This document shows positions 31,801 to 43,901 of a stretch of 64,000 bases of DNA, in pieces. The DNA is taken from the NCBI RefSeq assembly GCF_910592395.1, contig NC_088312.1:23815292-23879291 (forward strand), in the 5' to 3' direction. The stretch is from Lineus longissimus (taxonomy: Eukaryota; Nemertea; Pilidiophora; Heteronemertea; Lineidae). The notes under the pieces are model-generated. The model was not told the origin of the DNA and did no database searches. It saw only the letters and a list, made by a program, of their open reading frames with translations. Positions within the stretch are counted from its first letter, which is position 1. Each line of letters begins with the position of its first letter. The position numbers and the translations under genes are program-made.

Positions 31801-34199
31801 TGGTTTCCTTAATTGTTGGACTCAGCAGCAGACAGTTCATCTGGTGGGATTTCTCTCCTCTCTAGTTTCCATATCAGGCCTCAGCTGTCAATACTTACAT
31901 TTGATACATGTTGGTTTTGTTGATGCTCGTTTCGTTCCAATCCCAAGCTGACCCCAATCATTGGTTCCAAATGAGAAAACTCTGCCGCTGTCTGGAAAAA
32001 CAAGACAAAACTACATGATGATTTCTAATCCTGCTCATTGCAAACAGTTGAATGAGAATCAACAGTAAACTCGACAAATATTATTAAAACAGGAGGCTGA
32101 GCAATGCTCTGATTCGGCACGTTTTTTTTTCTACTGCTACAATCAGTCATAAGGGCATGGATTTCATCAGGGGTTTGAAAGATGGCGCTGGTTATGTCAG
32201 GATGTCCAACTAAAGTATGGTTCTGTTGCGTCAATATGACAATAAACAATTGCCATCCATAAGGAAAGGGCATTTTTCTTCTTCAAACATGTGACCACGT
32301 GAACGGTTAGCTGTCTCAGATGAGATTACTGTGGCCCTCTATTCCAGTGTCACACCACATTACATTCGATTGCTCCAATATTCCTTCCAGCAAAACTGAA
32401 GAAGTTGAAAATAAGAATTTCCTTACCAGCGATGAGGGCAGTGTGCTCATCTCCACATGCCACCTGCAGAAAGTGATCATTTCGTATCCAGAACTTGCTT
32501 GGTACATTCTCAGCAAACTTAGACTTGCCAAAGGTGAACACACCTCCGGTTTCTGAATGATCAAGAAGATGTTGATGAACAAGTGAAAAAGAAAGACTGA
32601 TGGTGTCCTACACCGCTGTCGGGTCATACTAAACAGCGTCCACCAGGTTTAAAAGCATATTTAAAGTTATCAAAATAAAATCTAATGGTCATAAATGAAA
32701 TAAGCAGGACATTTTCCCCATTTCCTGAACGTTTCATGACATTTGTGTGCTAGATTAGCGAGTTGTTGTCTAAGATGTACCAGCGTCCACCACCCAGTCG
32801 GCGGCCTTGTTGGATCTGACTTGGAGGAAATGATAGGGCTTCCCAATACTACAGGAGCCTTGTGATTTTAGACAACATCTCCCTTATCTTACACCCAAAT
32901 GTCATGAAATTTGCAGGAAATGTGTTTTATGGTGTACTTATTTCGTTAATGGTTACTATATTTTATTTTGAAGATTTAATACCTGACTATAAACCTGGTT
33001 GACACTGTTCAGGATGACCGCCACCACTGCCTAGCCCTACGCTACACCACTCCACCACCAGTAACGTGTTCCCTACAATATCAGCAGCTACAGACAGACT
33101 ACAGGCCTATATTATGCTACCAAATGTTCTTGGCCAATAGCGTAACTCGATTCACATCATGTGATTTCAAGTCATCACATCGTATCGGATCCAAAAAAGC
33201 AATAACGGATCCAAAAAAATGTCGTAACGGATCCTAAAAGGTTTTAATCCAATCAAAATGAAGTTTACAAATGATCTTGGATGGTCGTTTGGATTGATTT
33301 CTTTGGTTGCATAATATAGCAAATAGTGGATGTTTAAGGTCGTCCAATATGGAATTTTGCTGGACTCAGAAATGTCATGGCGGACTCGCAAAGCCTCGTC
33401 CGCCATGACATTTCTTCGTCCATCAAAATTCCATATCGGACTCCCAAACATCCACTATTTGTATAATGTCATCCATGGGCTAATATTGCAATGGACACCC
33501 TGCGAAAATAAATTTTGGCAATTTCAAAATGACCTTTTTCACAGGCTGGCAAGGTGGCAAGTAAAAATATAAAAGCTTATTCAAGCAAGTTACTTCAAGT
33601 TGTCAATGCCATTCAATGTTCATGATATTTTAAATGCTTTTGGTTAAGATTTGATAAAAAACGTGATTTTTATGTCATGGTAAACTTACGCTGCCTGTGA
33701 AAAGATGACCGAAATTTATTTTCGCATACGGATATGCCATACGCACGGTCTACTGACACGGACATGACACTGACAGTTATCAGAAACAACAAAGTTCCTC
33801 TCTGCACTCCGTCTCCACTCAAGTGGAGCATGACTGTCCACACAAACAATAACTTTCTGCATGCTGCATGCTCTGGCATGGCTAGGCTGGGGCCGGGGGG
33901 GGGGGCAATTGAGGGCAAGTTTCTACCATACAAAGAACATGTAAAAATGTACACTCTTAGACTGTACATAGTATACACTATCATGAAATCCCTGTATTTT
34001 ACCAGAACCATTACCATAGCCTACAGTAATTAAAGCGACTGTTGTTTGTGAGCAAACGAAATGACTTCTCGTGTAATAACAATCAATTGTGTGCCCTATT
34101 TCAATATAAGCCAAACACTATGAGCCAAAGGGTGCATGAGGACGAATTTTGGCGATTTTTCACACCTGGAATGTCTTGATCGTCGTCGTCGGCTGCCAT
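19870..34199 (-). CDS. RPGR: X-linked retinitis pigmentosa GTPase regulator (RPGR) orthologue
   Basis: Twenty exons, all phase-consistent: 34199-34166, 32552-32427, 31991-31899, 31598-31536, 31247-31095, 30684-30532, 30165-30010, 29282-29124, 27877-27753, 27362-27165, 26878-26740, 26512-26445, 25923-25789, 25584-25474, 25331-25269, 25049-24938, 22432-22322, 21557-21457, 20299-20114 and tentatively 19956-19870, giving about 790 residues. Residues 12 to about 367 form the RCC1-like propeller; VFTFGKSKFAEN, CGDEHTA, NDWGQLGIG, CGKNHTLVA and VACGGCHMVALA follow human RPGR closely. RPGR acts at the ciliary transition zone, where the propeller binds RPGRIP1 and PDE6D. Residues 490-762 are Glu/Lys-rich, comparable to the acidic ORF15 region but split over eight small exons. 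The last exon is the weakest: its acceptor is poor, and reading through the donor at 20113 would instead end at 20030. Confidence 0.93.
20395..21365. repeat. Minisatellite, 88-bp unit, about 11 copies
   Basis: Units contain 'gagatacgttgtagagcctg' and 'gtgtttgaccttcattgggt'. Early copies have gaagagcctg and caagtcagg; later ones gtagagcctg and caggtcagg. It occupies most of RPGR intron 18 (20300-21456). Confidence 0.95.
21925..22230. repeat. AT-rich dispersed repeat, copy 1
   Basis: It shares word order with 56565-56930 (ctgtgttgga, tctcaaaaat, tttcttgt or tctcttga, catgaaaattt, tttttatcaatttttt). Each has two or more internal sub-repeats of roughly 110-120 bp. Lies in RPGR intron 17. No coding content. 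Confidence 0.55.
22929..24741. repeat. Minisatellite, 32-bp unit, about 57 copies
   Basis: Units 'ccatccacaccactcccacg' plus 'ctgccacgccag' vary mainly at one position (cacg / catg / cagg), with rare gtcatcc and ctaccacg variants. It lies in RPGR intron 16. The unit contains no stop in any of the six frames, so open frames of 600 codons arise on both strands; these are not genes. Confidence 0.97.
27995..28072 (-). other. tRNA-like sequence (SINE head or tRNA pseudogene)
   Basis: Reading the minus strand, an A-box-like segment (TGGTGCACTGGTTAAGGTG), an anticodon-arm-like segment (CTGGCTTACAGTCC) and a degenerate B box (GATTTGAATCC) are in the right order and spacing for a tRNA. The B box departs from GGTTCGAATCC, so this is likely a decayed tRNA-derived SINE rather than a functional tRNA. 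Confidence 0.5.
28027..28645. repeat. Tandem repeat, ~101/84-bp units, about 7 copies
   Basis: Units include 'gacaccttaaccagtgcacc', 'tcacatatggatattatgga' and 'ctgcaaggatgcca'; some lack the 17-bp 'gctaggactgtaagcca' piece, giving two unit lengths. The repeated part includes the A-box end of the tRNA-like sequence next to it. Located in RPGR intron 8. Confidence 0.93.
29405..29716. repeat. Tandem repeat, 52-bp unit, 6 copies
   Basis: Near-identical units starting 'ggatagttcacaaggacttc' in RPGR intron 7. The final copy breaks off at 'cagggactgaaattg'. Confidence 0.95.
33311..33470. repeat. Long imperfect hairpin (foldback/MITE-like), ~160 bp
   Basis: Arms of about 75 bp (for example aaatagtggatgttt with aaacatccactattt, and aaatgtcatggcggac with gtccgccatgacattt) flank a ~10-bp loop near 33387-33396. 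Lies in RPGR intron 1, next to three spaced copies of ACGGATCC-like words (33185-33235). Confidence 0.85.
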
Positions 34200-34225
34200 G
34201 TTTACACCAAAACAACCCTACGATT

Positions 34226-34258
34226 AATGTTATTTTCAATCCACGATTGCAGGTCATG
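34226..34258. repeat. Dispersed fragment shared with 2990-3022
   Basis: About 33 bp including 'attttcaatccacgattgca' are identical to sequence at 2990-3022, with weaker similarity continuing for about 30 bp. It sits just upstream of the RPGR start codon. Confidence 0.75.
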
Positions 34259-34301
34259 TGATGTAAATAAACGCACGTGGTCTACACTTTGTATTGGGTA
34301 T

Positions 34302-34319
34302 CCGGTCGTTTCGCCCCCT
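34302..34319 (-). promoter_or_regulatory. GGGGGCGAAACGACC motif upstream of RPGR
   Basis: On the minus strand a single copy of the motif found upstream of LANCL3-like and PPIL4 lies 103-120 bp before the RPGR ATG (34199), in the same orientation relative to transcription. Confidence 0.35.
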
Positions 34320-36430
34320 GATTATGGTCGTACCCATGCAAGCCTCAAGGTGGATGACAAGATGACAGTTAAAGTAGATATTTTGGGCTTGATTTATCGG
34401 TCAATGAGACAGTAGTGCACCATAGGCCTATCTCTTCTGGATGTGCCCTCCCTTGCCAGAGAGTACCAGCGAGAGATAGAGTGTGCCATGCCCCTTCACT
34501 GTGTGTACTCTGTCTGATCTAGATGTGTACTCTCCCAACGTAATGTGCACCATGTTTCTACAAAGTTGACCTTGTCTCCACCCTTAGGAAAAATGTGTCT
34601 CATTTTCACATGGTGAATACCTGATCATTTTCATAAAGGGATTGCATGAAATCAGAACACCAAACCTGAAGAGACAGCAGATACTGCAACAACCATACCA
34701 TAACCAGACCTGATAATACAGCATAATGCTGTCACAACCAGACCTGAATCCAACGAACACAAACTGCATCACACGATGACCACGCACGACTTACACCGGC
34801 ACACATCGTTGGTGATGAGGGAGAGAGCGCTAGCTGGTACAAATTCAGAACGGTTCACCTGCAGTTCAATGTGCTCATGACGTGACGAGAGCAAATCTCA
34901 CGGGTGGGGCGGAAATACGCCATATTGCTGACATCATCGGCGCCAACAACTATTTCTTTTGACCCTGCCAGAGTCTTTTTCAAAACAATGCATTGATTGA
35001 CTCTGACTCTGCCTACCTCGATTTTTTAAAACTTTTAACAAAGGCCATTCAAACGTTAAATCAACTGCAAAGATAATCTTTTATATCACTGAGGTATATA
35101 GATACGATATGTTGAGAAAAATCTGTACAACTATCGAAATATACGATTACTTGGATCTATTTCGGACAATCACTTCGCCACCTGCGCGACCTTGTCACAA
35201 TTGCGGCGCGCTCGTTTGCATATCGCATATAAGAGGCAAACAAAACCTTCGTTTCAGCATGAAAGCCTTGACGGTTCATCGCCAAGAGTGCATGACTGTG
35301 GATCGGCTGGTCACGAGTTCGACTCCCGGTGAATCCCCCGCATTTTTCTCCTTTTTTTTCTTCACCCTTATCTCGTTATCTGATCATCCATGCACAGATG
35401 TCAAAATTTTCATTATTATCATTATCATACCCCGCACCCAAACTTTTCAAACTGCAGCAAATACTGATTCCGGGCGTTCGAGTACTACCGAGGATGGTTC
35501 AAATCGGCAGCTGCGATTTTCGATGATACATTGGGGCAAAAAAGTATCAGTGTCGGAGCGTGAGTTTTCCAATCAGAAAGGAGTCAAAGGGTATCCTGAG
35601 CTTCAGGCTTTTTATACACCTTCGTCATATCGAGAGGCGGAGGATATTGAAAACCACTGGTGCCTGGATGGTTAAAGGGGTACGCCGGTCGTGGACGTAT
35701 ATTTACTGTTGGTCCAATTATATCGAGTTGCGGCTTCTAACGCCAATCGACTCCAATAGTCAATCACACACTAGAGCGCAATCTGTATACAATTAGTGGT
35801 GCGTGTATAAGTTTTCCCGATCGCAGCATGTTAGTTCAGGCTATGAGTCCACTGGTCTTGTCATATGAGAATACACAAACTATGAGGTAGATGTATTTTT
35901 TCAATCATCGCAAATCTGCCTAAAACGGCACGTTTTCTCAGGTATCGGTACGGCAGTGGCGTGCGTCTTTTTCATTGAAACGACCAGGCACGACCTACAC
36001 CGGCGCAAATAGTAGGACGAGATCGACCCTTCTACAGAATACAGTTATAATGTATGTCTTCTTCAGTATGAGTCTTGTATGATTGAAAGATTCTTGTGTT
36101 TATTGGCAGCTCTGTCTCCCATCTTCCCGACATTATTGTGTTGACTATCATGACAACCTGAGTGTGAGACACCTCGACGTCATGCAGTGAATTACCCTAG
36201 CGTACACTGGCTGCCGCGATAGTTTATTAATCTACCGATAGAGGACGCGGAGAGCCGTGTAACAGTAGAGCCGATCCCGTATAGCGGTGTAATAGTTGGA
36301 ATAGTCATACCGAGTGGTGTAGTAGTAGAAATGATCCTGTGGCGCAGATTCCTTCTTTGTAGATCTGACAACCCGAGAAAGCACTTTGCCACTTGTACTT
36401 TCCCGGGGTACTTTCTCAGTCCTAAGTCCA
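34320..36430. other. RPGR/PPIL4 intergenic region
   Basis: A head-to-head spacer of about 2.4 kb. A 188-codon open frame (35109-35675) has no recognisable features. A tRNA-like segment lies at about 35265-35340. Words such as 'acgac-tacaccggc' occur twice (about 34785 and 35990). I see no conserved gene. Confidence 0.45.
35265..35340 (+). other. tRNA-like segment (possible tRNA-Tyr-derived SINE head)
   Basis: A good B box (GAGTTCGACTCCCGG) follows a GACTGTGGATC segment that resembles the tRNA-Tyr anticodon arm, and a T-rich stretch follows downstream. Acceptor-stem pairing is not convincing, so a functional tRNA is unlikely. Confidence 0.4.
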
Positions 36431-36478
36431 GGGGAGCGAAACGACTTGGGGCGAAAACGTCAGGGAGCGAAAGAGCTG
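36431..36478 (+). promoter_or_regulatory. Three tandem GGGGCGAAA-type motifs upstream of PPIL4
   Basis: GGGAGCGAAACGACT, GGGGCGAAAACGTC and GGGAGCGAAAGAGCT follow one another 94-141 bp before the ATG at 36572, mirroring the cluster before the LANCL3-like gene. Confidence 0.4.
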
Positions 36479-36571
36479 ACTTGGCGTGAACATGTGGAAA
36501 TTGAATCTGAAATTTTTGTCGAGAAGATAACCGAAATTAGTCCTCGTTTTCTTGTGAATATAAAGAACATC

Positions 36572-39500
36572 ATGGCTGTCATTTTAGAAACTTCCCTAGG
36601 TGACATAACTGTCGACATGTACAGTGATGAAAGACCAAGATGTGAGCCGATTTGATTGACTGCACAGACAGTTTGTTGTTTATCATACATGCAGCGGTGC
36701 ATGCATGGGTGTATGCGACGTCATGAGTGATGTAGGCCTATCACAAATTCAAATTCAAATACAATTATGTATGGTGGCCATGTCATGATGTGGTGGTAGA
36801 CTTCCTGGGCGGTCCATGCGCCATCCTATAAAATATAGGGTTAAAATCTTTTTGTGGCGATGCCAAAACCAGTCTTGGCAGTCACGGTGTAAACCGCGAG
36901 GAACACGAACATATAGCATTGGGTCCTTCACTCCTTGTATTGTATACTTATCATGCACGCGCACATCACAATCACATGGAGAAAAAATAGTATAGTTCCA
37001 CTTTAATAAAAATGGAAAACTTCTTTAAAAAAATCACCTTCTGGAATGAATAGGCAATTTATACAAGTCCTTATAACCATAATGCTGTTTTAAAGATTGC
37101 AACAGAATTTTATGGAATGGACACTCCTTCAAGCTACAATAGGCCTTCAATTCAACAAAGACAATCAGAGCCCAAACTAATCAAATGTGCACACTCGGAA
37201 CACGTCAGAAGGCTATGCTACATGTACAAAGCATGATATTGACAACATTCGAAGTACTTTGTGTGGTAGGCAGGCCTTACATGTCATGATGTATGGTAGA
37301 CAGGCCTTTACATGTCATGATGTATGGTAGGCAGGCCTTGAAATGTCATGATGTATGGTAGGCAGGCCTTTACATGTCATGATGTATGGTAGGCAGGCCT
37401 TTACATGTCATGATGTATGGTAGGCAGGCCTTTACATGTCATGTCATGATGTATGGTAGGCAGGCCTTACATGTCATGATGTATGGTAGGCAGGCCTTTA
37501 CATGTCATGATGTATGGTAGGCAGGCCTTTACATGTCATGATGTATGGTAGGCAGGCCTTTACATGTCATGATGTATGGTAGGCAGGCCTTTACATGTCA
37601 TGATGTATGGTAGGCAGGCCTTTACATGTCATGATGTATGGTAGGCAGGCCTTTACATGTCATGATGTATGGTAGGCAGGCCTTTACATGTCATGATGTA
37701 TGGTAGGCAGGCCTTTACATGTCATGATATATGACCATGTCAGCCAAAAAACAACTGTGTCGATCATGTCCAACACGTTTTTTGTTCTTCCCCAGGAATT
37801 TTCATAGAACATTTACCTTCTTTCAGGTTGCCTCAATTTTTTGAAACTTTGTAAGATCAAGTATTACAATTTCTGTCTCTTCCACTCGGTCCAGGTGAGT
37901 AACCAAGGAAACGACTGGAATATACTTCAGTAATCTGCTAAAGTGCAGATGTGGCCGATTTTTGTTGAAATTTCAATACACCTTACTGCTCCACAGTACA
38001 GGTTGAAAAATGTCAAAAACGTTTTTTGCCAATTCCAGCAATAATTGACTTTTTTCCATTGAAGTGATCCTCTTATGCTGTAAGAAATTGGTTTATAAAT
38101 CATACGATTCAGACTGATTTGTTTTAAGATGACAGCTAAGAAACTGTACATTGTATCGTGCTAATTGGCTAAACCTCATTGGCTATTTGGCTATTGTGTA
38201 GCATTTCTACCCATACTCATTGGCTATTGTGTAAAGCTTTCTTTACTTTCAGCATAATCTTGTTGCCCAGACAGGAGACCCGACAGGCACTGGTCGTGGT
38301 GGTGCCTCAATGTTTGAGTAAGTACTGCCTGACGTCTGCTTGAAACACTTTCGTCTCCACCTACTCAAGCTGGGGAGAAAGGTCCCCTATGGGTCGAATC
38401 AGTGTTTTATGTGTGCCACTGCATTTGGGCATGGTAGTAACCTGTTTTGCTTAGGAGGATGGGTCCATCACAAGCTTATTCTTCTGTCCTCTTGAATGGC
38501 ATCTTTCTTTTGCCCTCTCATCGGCACCAGGGGCAAGAAATCAAAATCGGTAGTCAGTATTCAATGATAGATAAATGTGCAAGTTTCTTCCTAAGATGAA
38601 GAATCTCTTAATTTCTCTTTCACCAGGAAGCTGTATGGAGACCAGGCACGCTACTTTGAAATGGAAACAAAACCCCGCATCAAGCACAAGAAGCGAGGGT
38701 TGATCTCCATGGTGAACAACGGACATGATATGCATGGATCACAGGTGAGTGACATTGGTCTGTTTCAGGCTTGCCTACTCTTTTTTTCAATGTCATTTGA
38801 ATAGCATTATTCATAATATGTGGTCCTTTTACTTAATCGCTCAGGTCAGGAGAGATTTGATACTTATTAAAATCTTGTCAATATTAATAGAAGTTGGGCA
38901 TTCTTTCAGTCATTGGCCACAGCTTCAACGATGCCATCATTCTCGATTCTGTAGTTTATAGTTGGTGGAGCTGTGCAATATGTCATTGGAGTATCCCCTA
39001 TTAGCACTATAAGACCTGCCCATCATTCTATCAGCTCTCATAATCTGTGAAGAATACAGTGGAATCAAATGTAATCAAATATTTAGTTTTTCGCCCAGTT
39101 CTTCGTTACCCTCGGTGACGACCTTGACTACCTCGATGGTGTCCATACTGTGTTTGGAGAGGTTGCTGAGGGCTTTGATGTCTTGGATCAAATCAATGAA
39201 GCCATTGTGGACAAGGAGAACCATCAGCCCTATATAGACATAAGGTAAATGAAGAGAGTTACTCCAATTTCTGTTAGAATAAGCATCAGTTTGCTTTTAA
39301 GAGGGATATTTCAAAATTTCAACAGAGGAAAAGATAGATTTCTCTATCTTGTACTCGTGTGCAAAATAAAGACAGTAGATCATGTCTCTCCTACAGGATC
39401 TACCATACTGTTATTCTTGACGACCCGTTTGATGACCCAGATGATCTCATCGTACCAGACAGGTCTCCTCAACTCACCAAGGAGCAACTGGAAGTAAGCG

Positions 39501-42500
39501 AACAAGTCTTCTCTGCCTCCAACGCCCAAAAGAAACTTCAGCCCTCAGAGGAAAACCTATGGTATCAAGTGTTACTTCCTAAAAATCAAACCCATCACCT
39601 CAGAGGCGACAAAGTTCAAACTCTGTAATGACGTGTGATTTGTTTCAAGCCTTTCATGTTTTGACAAAATCCTTGGTACTTCTGTTGAGCCTCTGCATGG
39701 TGGTATTGACTGTTGGGTGTAAAGAGCTTTGGTCGTTACATAATTGTATAAAAGTGGACGTCATTAGTGTCATTTTTCTTCCAGAGTGGTAGAATAGGAG
39801 TAGACGAAGAAATAGACGACACAAAGGGAAAAACAGTGGAAGAAATTGAGGAGGCAGAAAAAGAGAAGGAGGCCAAGGCTAATGCACAGTTCTTGGAAAT
39901 CGTAAGTGCAGCTCTGTGCATTCCGTTCATCCTCCTGATTAAGGTGCAATATGCCTCTTCAAATGATGGCTGTAAATGTGCCTCTGTTGTCAGTAAAGTT
40001 TAGAAATAAGCCCAAGTATATAATCTCCATCGGCTTAGCTGAAACCTTCCCTCTCACTTCTCCACTCAAATGTTGATTTCAGATTGGTGATCTGCCAACA
40101 GTTGATGTCCAAGCCCCAGACACAGTATTATTCGTGTGTAAACTGAACCCGGTCACCACTGATGAAGATCTGGAAATCATTTTCTCAAGGTTTGGCAAAA
40201 TTCTCAGGTAAAAGAAGCAAATTCTTGGGCTGTTCTTCAAAGATACATGCATTTGCTTGAAAAAGATATCCACATTCAAATGGTACTGTCAGAGGAGGAC
40301 GAAGACCATTTCATTCCTTTTCATCTGGATACTGTGTGCCTGGAAGAGGATCTCACAGTGTCACTTTATCTTTTCAGTTGTGAAGTGATTAAGGATCAAA
40401 AGTCGGGGGAATCTCTACAATATGGATTTATAGAGTTTGAGAAGGTTTGTGATAAGGATATATTGTACCCTGTATGTAATAAGGATGTGTCGTGCCCCCT
40501 ATGACGGATGTATTGTACCCTGCTTGTAATAAGGATGTGTCGTGCCCCCTATGACGGATGTATTGTACCCTGTATGTAATAAGGATGTGTCGTGCCCCCT
40601 ATGACGGATATATTGTACCCTGTATGTAATAAGGATGTGTCGTGCCCCCTATGACGGATGTATTGTACCCTGTATGTAATAAGGATGTGTCGTGCCCCCT
40701 ATGACGGATGTATTGTACCCTGTATGTAATAAGGATGTGTCGTGCCCCCTATGACGGATGTATTGTACCCTGTATGTAATAAGGATGTGTCGTGCCCCCT
40801 ATGACGGATATATTGTACCCTGTATGTAATAAGGATGTGTCGTGCCCCCTATGACGGATGTATTGTACCCTGTATGTAATAAGGATGTGTCGTGCCCCCT
40901 ATGACGGATATATTGTACCCTGTATGTAATAAGGATGTGTCGTGCCCCCTATAACGGATGTATTGTACCCTGCTTGTAATATAATTGATAATAATCAGTG
41001 TATTGTAACTAACTCCTGTGTATGGCATGACATCATCATCATCATCATTACGGTGCTGGATGTATTGTGTATGGCATGACATCATCATCATCATCATTAC
41101 GGTGCTGGATGTATTGATTTTACAAGCAAGGCAAAATTCCATTTTCATAGCAATGTTCAATGTGTACGAGATTGACAAAACAATAAAATGCTGTGACTCC
41201 TCAGCTCGTTTACATGTCTATCACATGTCTATCTAGGGCCGGAAGGTAAATTCATCCCCCAAATAAAGCCCAAATATGCAACAATTACGCCAAAATAATA
41301 ATTTAGTGCACCCCCCCCTAACATGCATGCATGACCTTGAGATGCTGTATCAAGCGCTTAGATGGTTGTACCTGCCGTCATTAGTGCACCTTTTAGCGAT
41401 TTTGTGCCATATTAGGGTCCCCGCGGTAGGCCTAGATCAACGTAGGCCTATACGGGGCACCATTTCAACCAGTTTCGAGTAAACGGACGTGTTTCACTGG
41501 TGTTCCTGCTGTAGAACAACTGTAATTAGTAGTTTGACCACTTTTAGAGCTCTCTTCACCATTCTACAGTCTCCAAGCACTACTTACACTGATGCTGGAC
41601 TCAAATTTGCCGATAGACAATTTCTCAGTTCTATTCTAGTCATCTTAGCATCTTACCCCTTTTGTGTTGACCAAGACGAGTCTTTGTGATGAATGCAACC
41701 TCACATGTTTACTCATTTCAGCCGAGTGAGTGTGAGAATGCCTACTTCAAGATGGATAATGTGCTCATAGATGATCGGCGTATTCATGTTGACTTCAGTC
41801 AGTCTGTGGCCAAGGTCAAATGGAAAGGGAAAGGTCATTTCAGTTCTTAGATTATCAGAATATGAAATTCTTTGTTATTGGTTTGAGATTAAGGGCTTCT
41901 GTTAACATCAGCATAGACATGCATGTAGAAGTATGTGCGTCTATCAGAGATAGACAGATCGTGCACTGTATTTCTCAGCTCAAAACTCCACGTTTGTCAT
42001 CGGTGGTAGGCTCGCATGTTTTGTCACTGCAGTGACTTAGCACACCTGCATGCATTACATGTACAAGACAAGATGACCTCAGGGATCAAAGTGTGTACAA
42101 TCTGCTCCTCAGTGTGGCCTCCGCTGCTTGTACAGTGATCATACCTGTAAAGGCCTTTCAGTGCAAACCATTCCTCTGTCAATATAGATTTCTATAATTA
42201 TAGCCATGCTTGTTTTGCTTCAGGGAAAGGTGTGGAGCATCCCAACGAGCAGAAAGAGTACAAGCGTCCAGAGTATGCTGTTAAGGACAAGTCACACCGG
42301 GGAGAGTATCCTTGACTTGAATATTCAATAACAAGCAATGAGGTCTCTTCAAATGAGCTCAGTGTGAAGGCAATACTGGAGTTGTAAGCAAATCCAATCT
42401 TAAACCAGTTTGAGTGGTTTGAGATGATTGTGTATGGTTAAAGTAAAAAGAAGCATTATCTTAACATAGCCTTAATCAGGAAAAAAACAGTATACTCAGA

Positions 42501-43687
42501 AATTGATCAGGAGCATGGCTCCTCAAGGAAAATCGACTTTGAGGGTATTCTAAACATGTTATGACCATCCGTTCTGTCGTGCATCATTAGAAGTTCGTTC
42601 TTGTCAGAAGTATGTGGAGCATGTGCAGGTATGTCGTCCTTGACATCTCATCAGAAACTATGACCTTGTGTTTGAACCACGGGAAGAAAGTGACTCGTTG
42701 AAAGGAAACAAGAAGAAGAAGAAGAAGCATAAGCACAAAGGCAGTCGAAGTCGTAGCAGCAGCAAAGAGAAACATAAGGTGTAGTATCCCGGTGTTCTGT
42801 CAAGGTCAACTCCTACTTGCATGTATATTCTCATAGTTCTTTACACTGGATGGCCTTAAGTTTTGAATATGCCTACCAATTTCTGGTTAAATTGAAAAGC
42901 CTGGTCTCTGTACCCTAAGGCCTGTTGGGTTCTATTGATCTGGGACTAATTGGCTCCAGATCTTAAGGTGTGAAGCATTGTTTTGTTGAGTTGAATTTGT
43001 CTGTGTCAAGAGTTTGTATAGAGAAGAGGACTGCCCACGACAGTTTTCTCAAGTGTTCCTTGAAGACTGTTTACTGGCATGCAATAAAACCCGAATTGAT
43101 TCATGGTCATTCCTTGCCCATCAAGTTTGATTTTCCTCATCAACTAGATTGCAGGGCTCGGATCACTTTTGCAAAGAATGTATTTCCCCTTATCCTACAT
43201 GTGCATAGATTAGAAGACCATTTTCGGAAAGACGTAAGTTTGTGTTATGGGTCAATGAGAAACATTTTACATGTACATATATTTTTTTATATTTCAGAAA
43301 AAGAGCAAGCATTCCAAGAAGTCTTCTTCAAGGTCAAACAGTCCACCTAAAGGATCAAAGAGGTCAAGTATAATTAGTCCTAAGAGGTTAAAGAGGTCCA
43401 TATCAAGAAGTCCCACGAGGCTTGAAAAATCTAAACGTGTGCGTTCTCGCAGTCCGTTGGAAAGGTCGCCGAGTCCATCCAGCAAAGAGAGGCGAAAGGA
43501 AAAGCACTGGCGGCACGATCGCTCCAGGTCACGAGAAAGGGACAGTTATGAGAAAAAAGATAAATATCGGGATAAGCGGGAGCAATCACGAGATCATGAG
43601 AGATCGCGGGAGTGGGATTATGAGAGATCGCGGGATTCTGATCGACCTCAAGTGAAAGATAAGAGGCGGGAACGAGACAGCAGATAA
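36572..43687 (+). CDS. PPIL4: Peptidyl-prolyl cis-trans isomerase-like 4 (cyclophilin + RRM)
   Basis: Thirteen phase-consistent exons: 36572-36641, 37827-37894, 38253-38317, 38627-38744, 39099-39244, 39397-39493, 39785-39901, 40083-40207, 40378-40444, 41722-41833, 42224-42305, 42655-42778 and 43298-43687, giving 526 residues (human about 492). Residues 1 to about 160 are a divergent cyclophilin domain ([48 protein letters not shown]). Residues about 238-315 are an RRM with RNP2 (LFVCKLNP) and RNP1 (YGFIEFE). Residues 398-526 are a Lys/Arg/Ser-rich RS-like tail. PPIL4 is a nuclear protein associated with spliceosomes. The frame is open upstream of the ATG, but the protein family starts at MAV. 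The donor of exon 9 (GTTTGT) is weak and is followed within about 8 bp by a minisatellite. Confidence 0.95.
37244..37737. repeat. Minisatellite, 31-bp unit, about 16 copies
   Basis: Units 'catgatgtatggtaggcagg' plus 'cctttacatgt', with small length variants (a duplicated catgt, a lost t). Lies in PPIL4 intron 1, about 90 bp before exon 2. Confidence 0.95.
40452..40980. repeat. Minisatellite, 50-bp unit, about 10.5 copies
   Basis: Units contain 'ggatgtattgtaccctgtat' and 'gtaataaggatgtgtcgtgc'; variants include gcttgtaat and ggatatattg. It begins within about 8 bp of the PPIL4 exon 9 donor. Two copies of a ~67-bp unit containing a CATCAT run follow at about 41028-41115. Confidence 0.95.
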
Positions 43688-43901
43688 CTAGGGTTGGAGA
43701 GAACGAGTTTTATTCCTACAGTTCTCCATCTGAAGCACCCCAAATATCATGGTTATGTAGTAGTGGTGTCGATAGCGTGACCACCATAGGTCATGAACGG
43801 TGGGTCAATTTCTCATTATTAATGTCAATACTGAACATGTAAGAAAACATTTTGCATTCATTTTCATCACTTTTTACCTGTTATATTTTCACATTTTTGG
43901 C
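43688..43901. other. PPIL4 3' flank
   Basis: About 210 bp between the PPIL4 stop and the start of the mobile-element nest. No canonical AATAAA was seen here, so the poly(A) site was not identified. Confidence 0.35.

Noticed and set aside
35109-35675. 188-codon open frame in the RPGR/PPIL4 spacer
   Set aside because: No motif, low-complexity segments, overlaps a tRNA-like repeat, and no splice or codon support.
42970-43350. 126-codon open frame overlapping PPIL4 exon 13
   Set aside because: Different frame from the RS-like tail and mostly intron 12 sequence.
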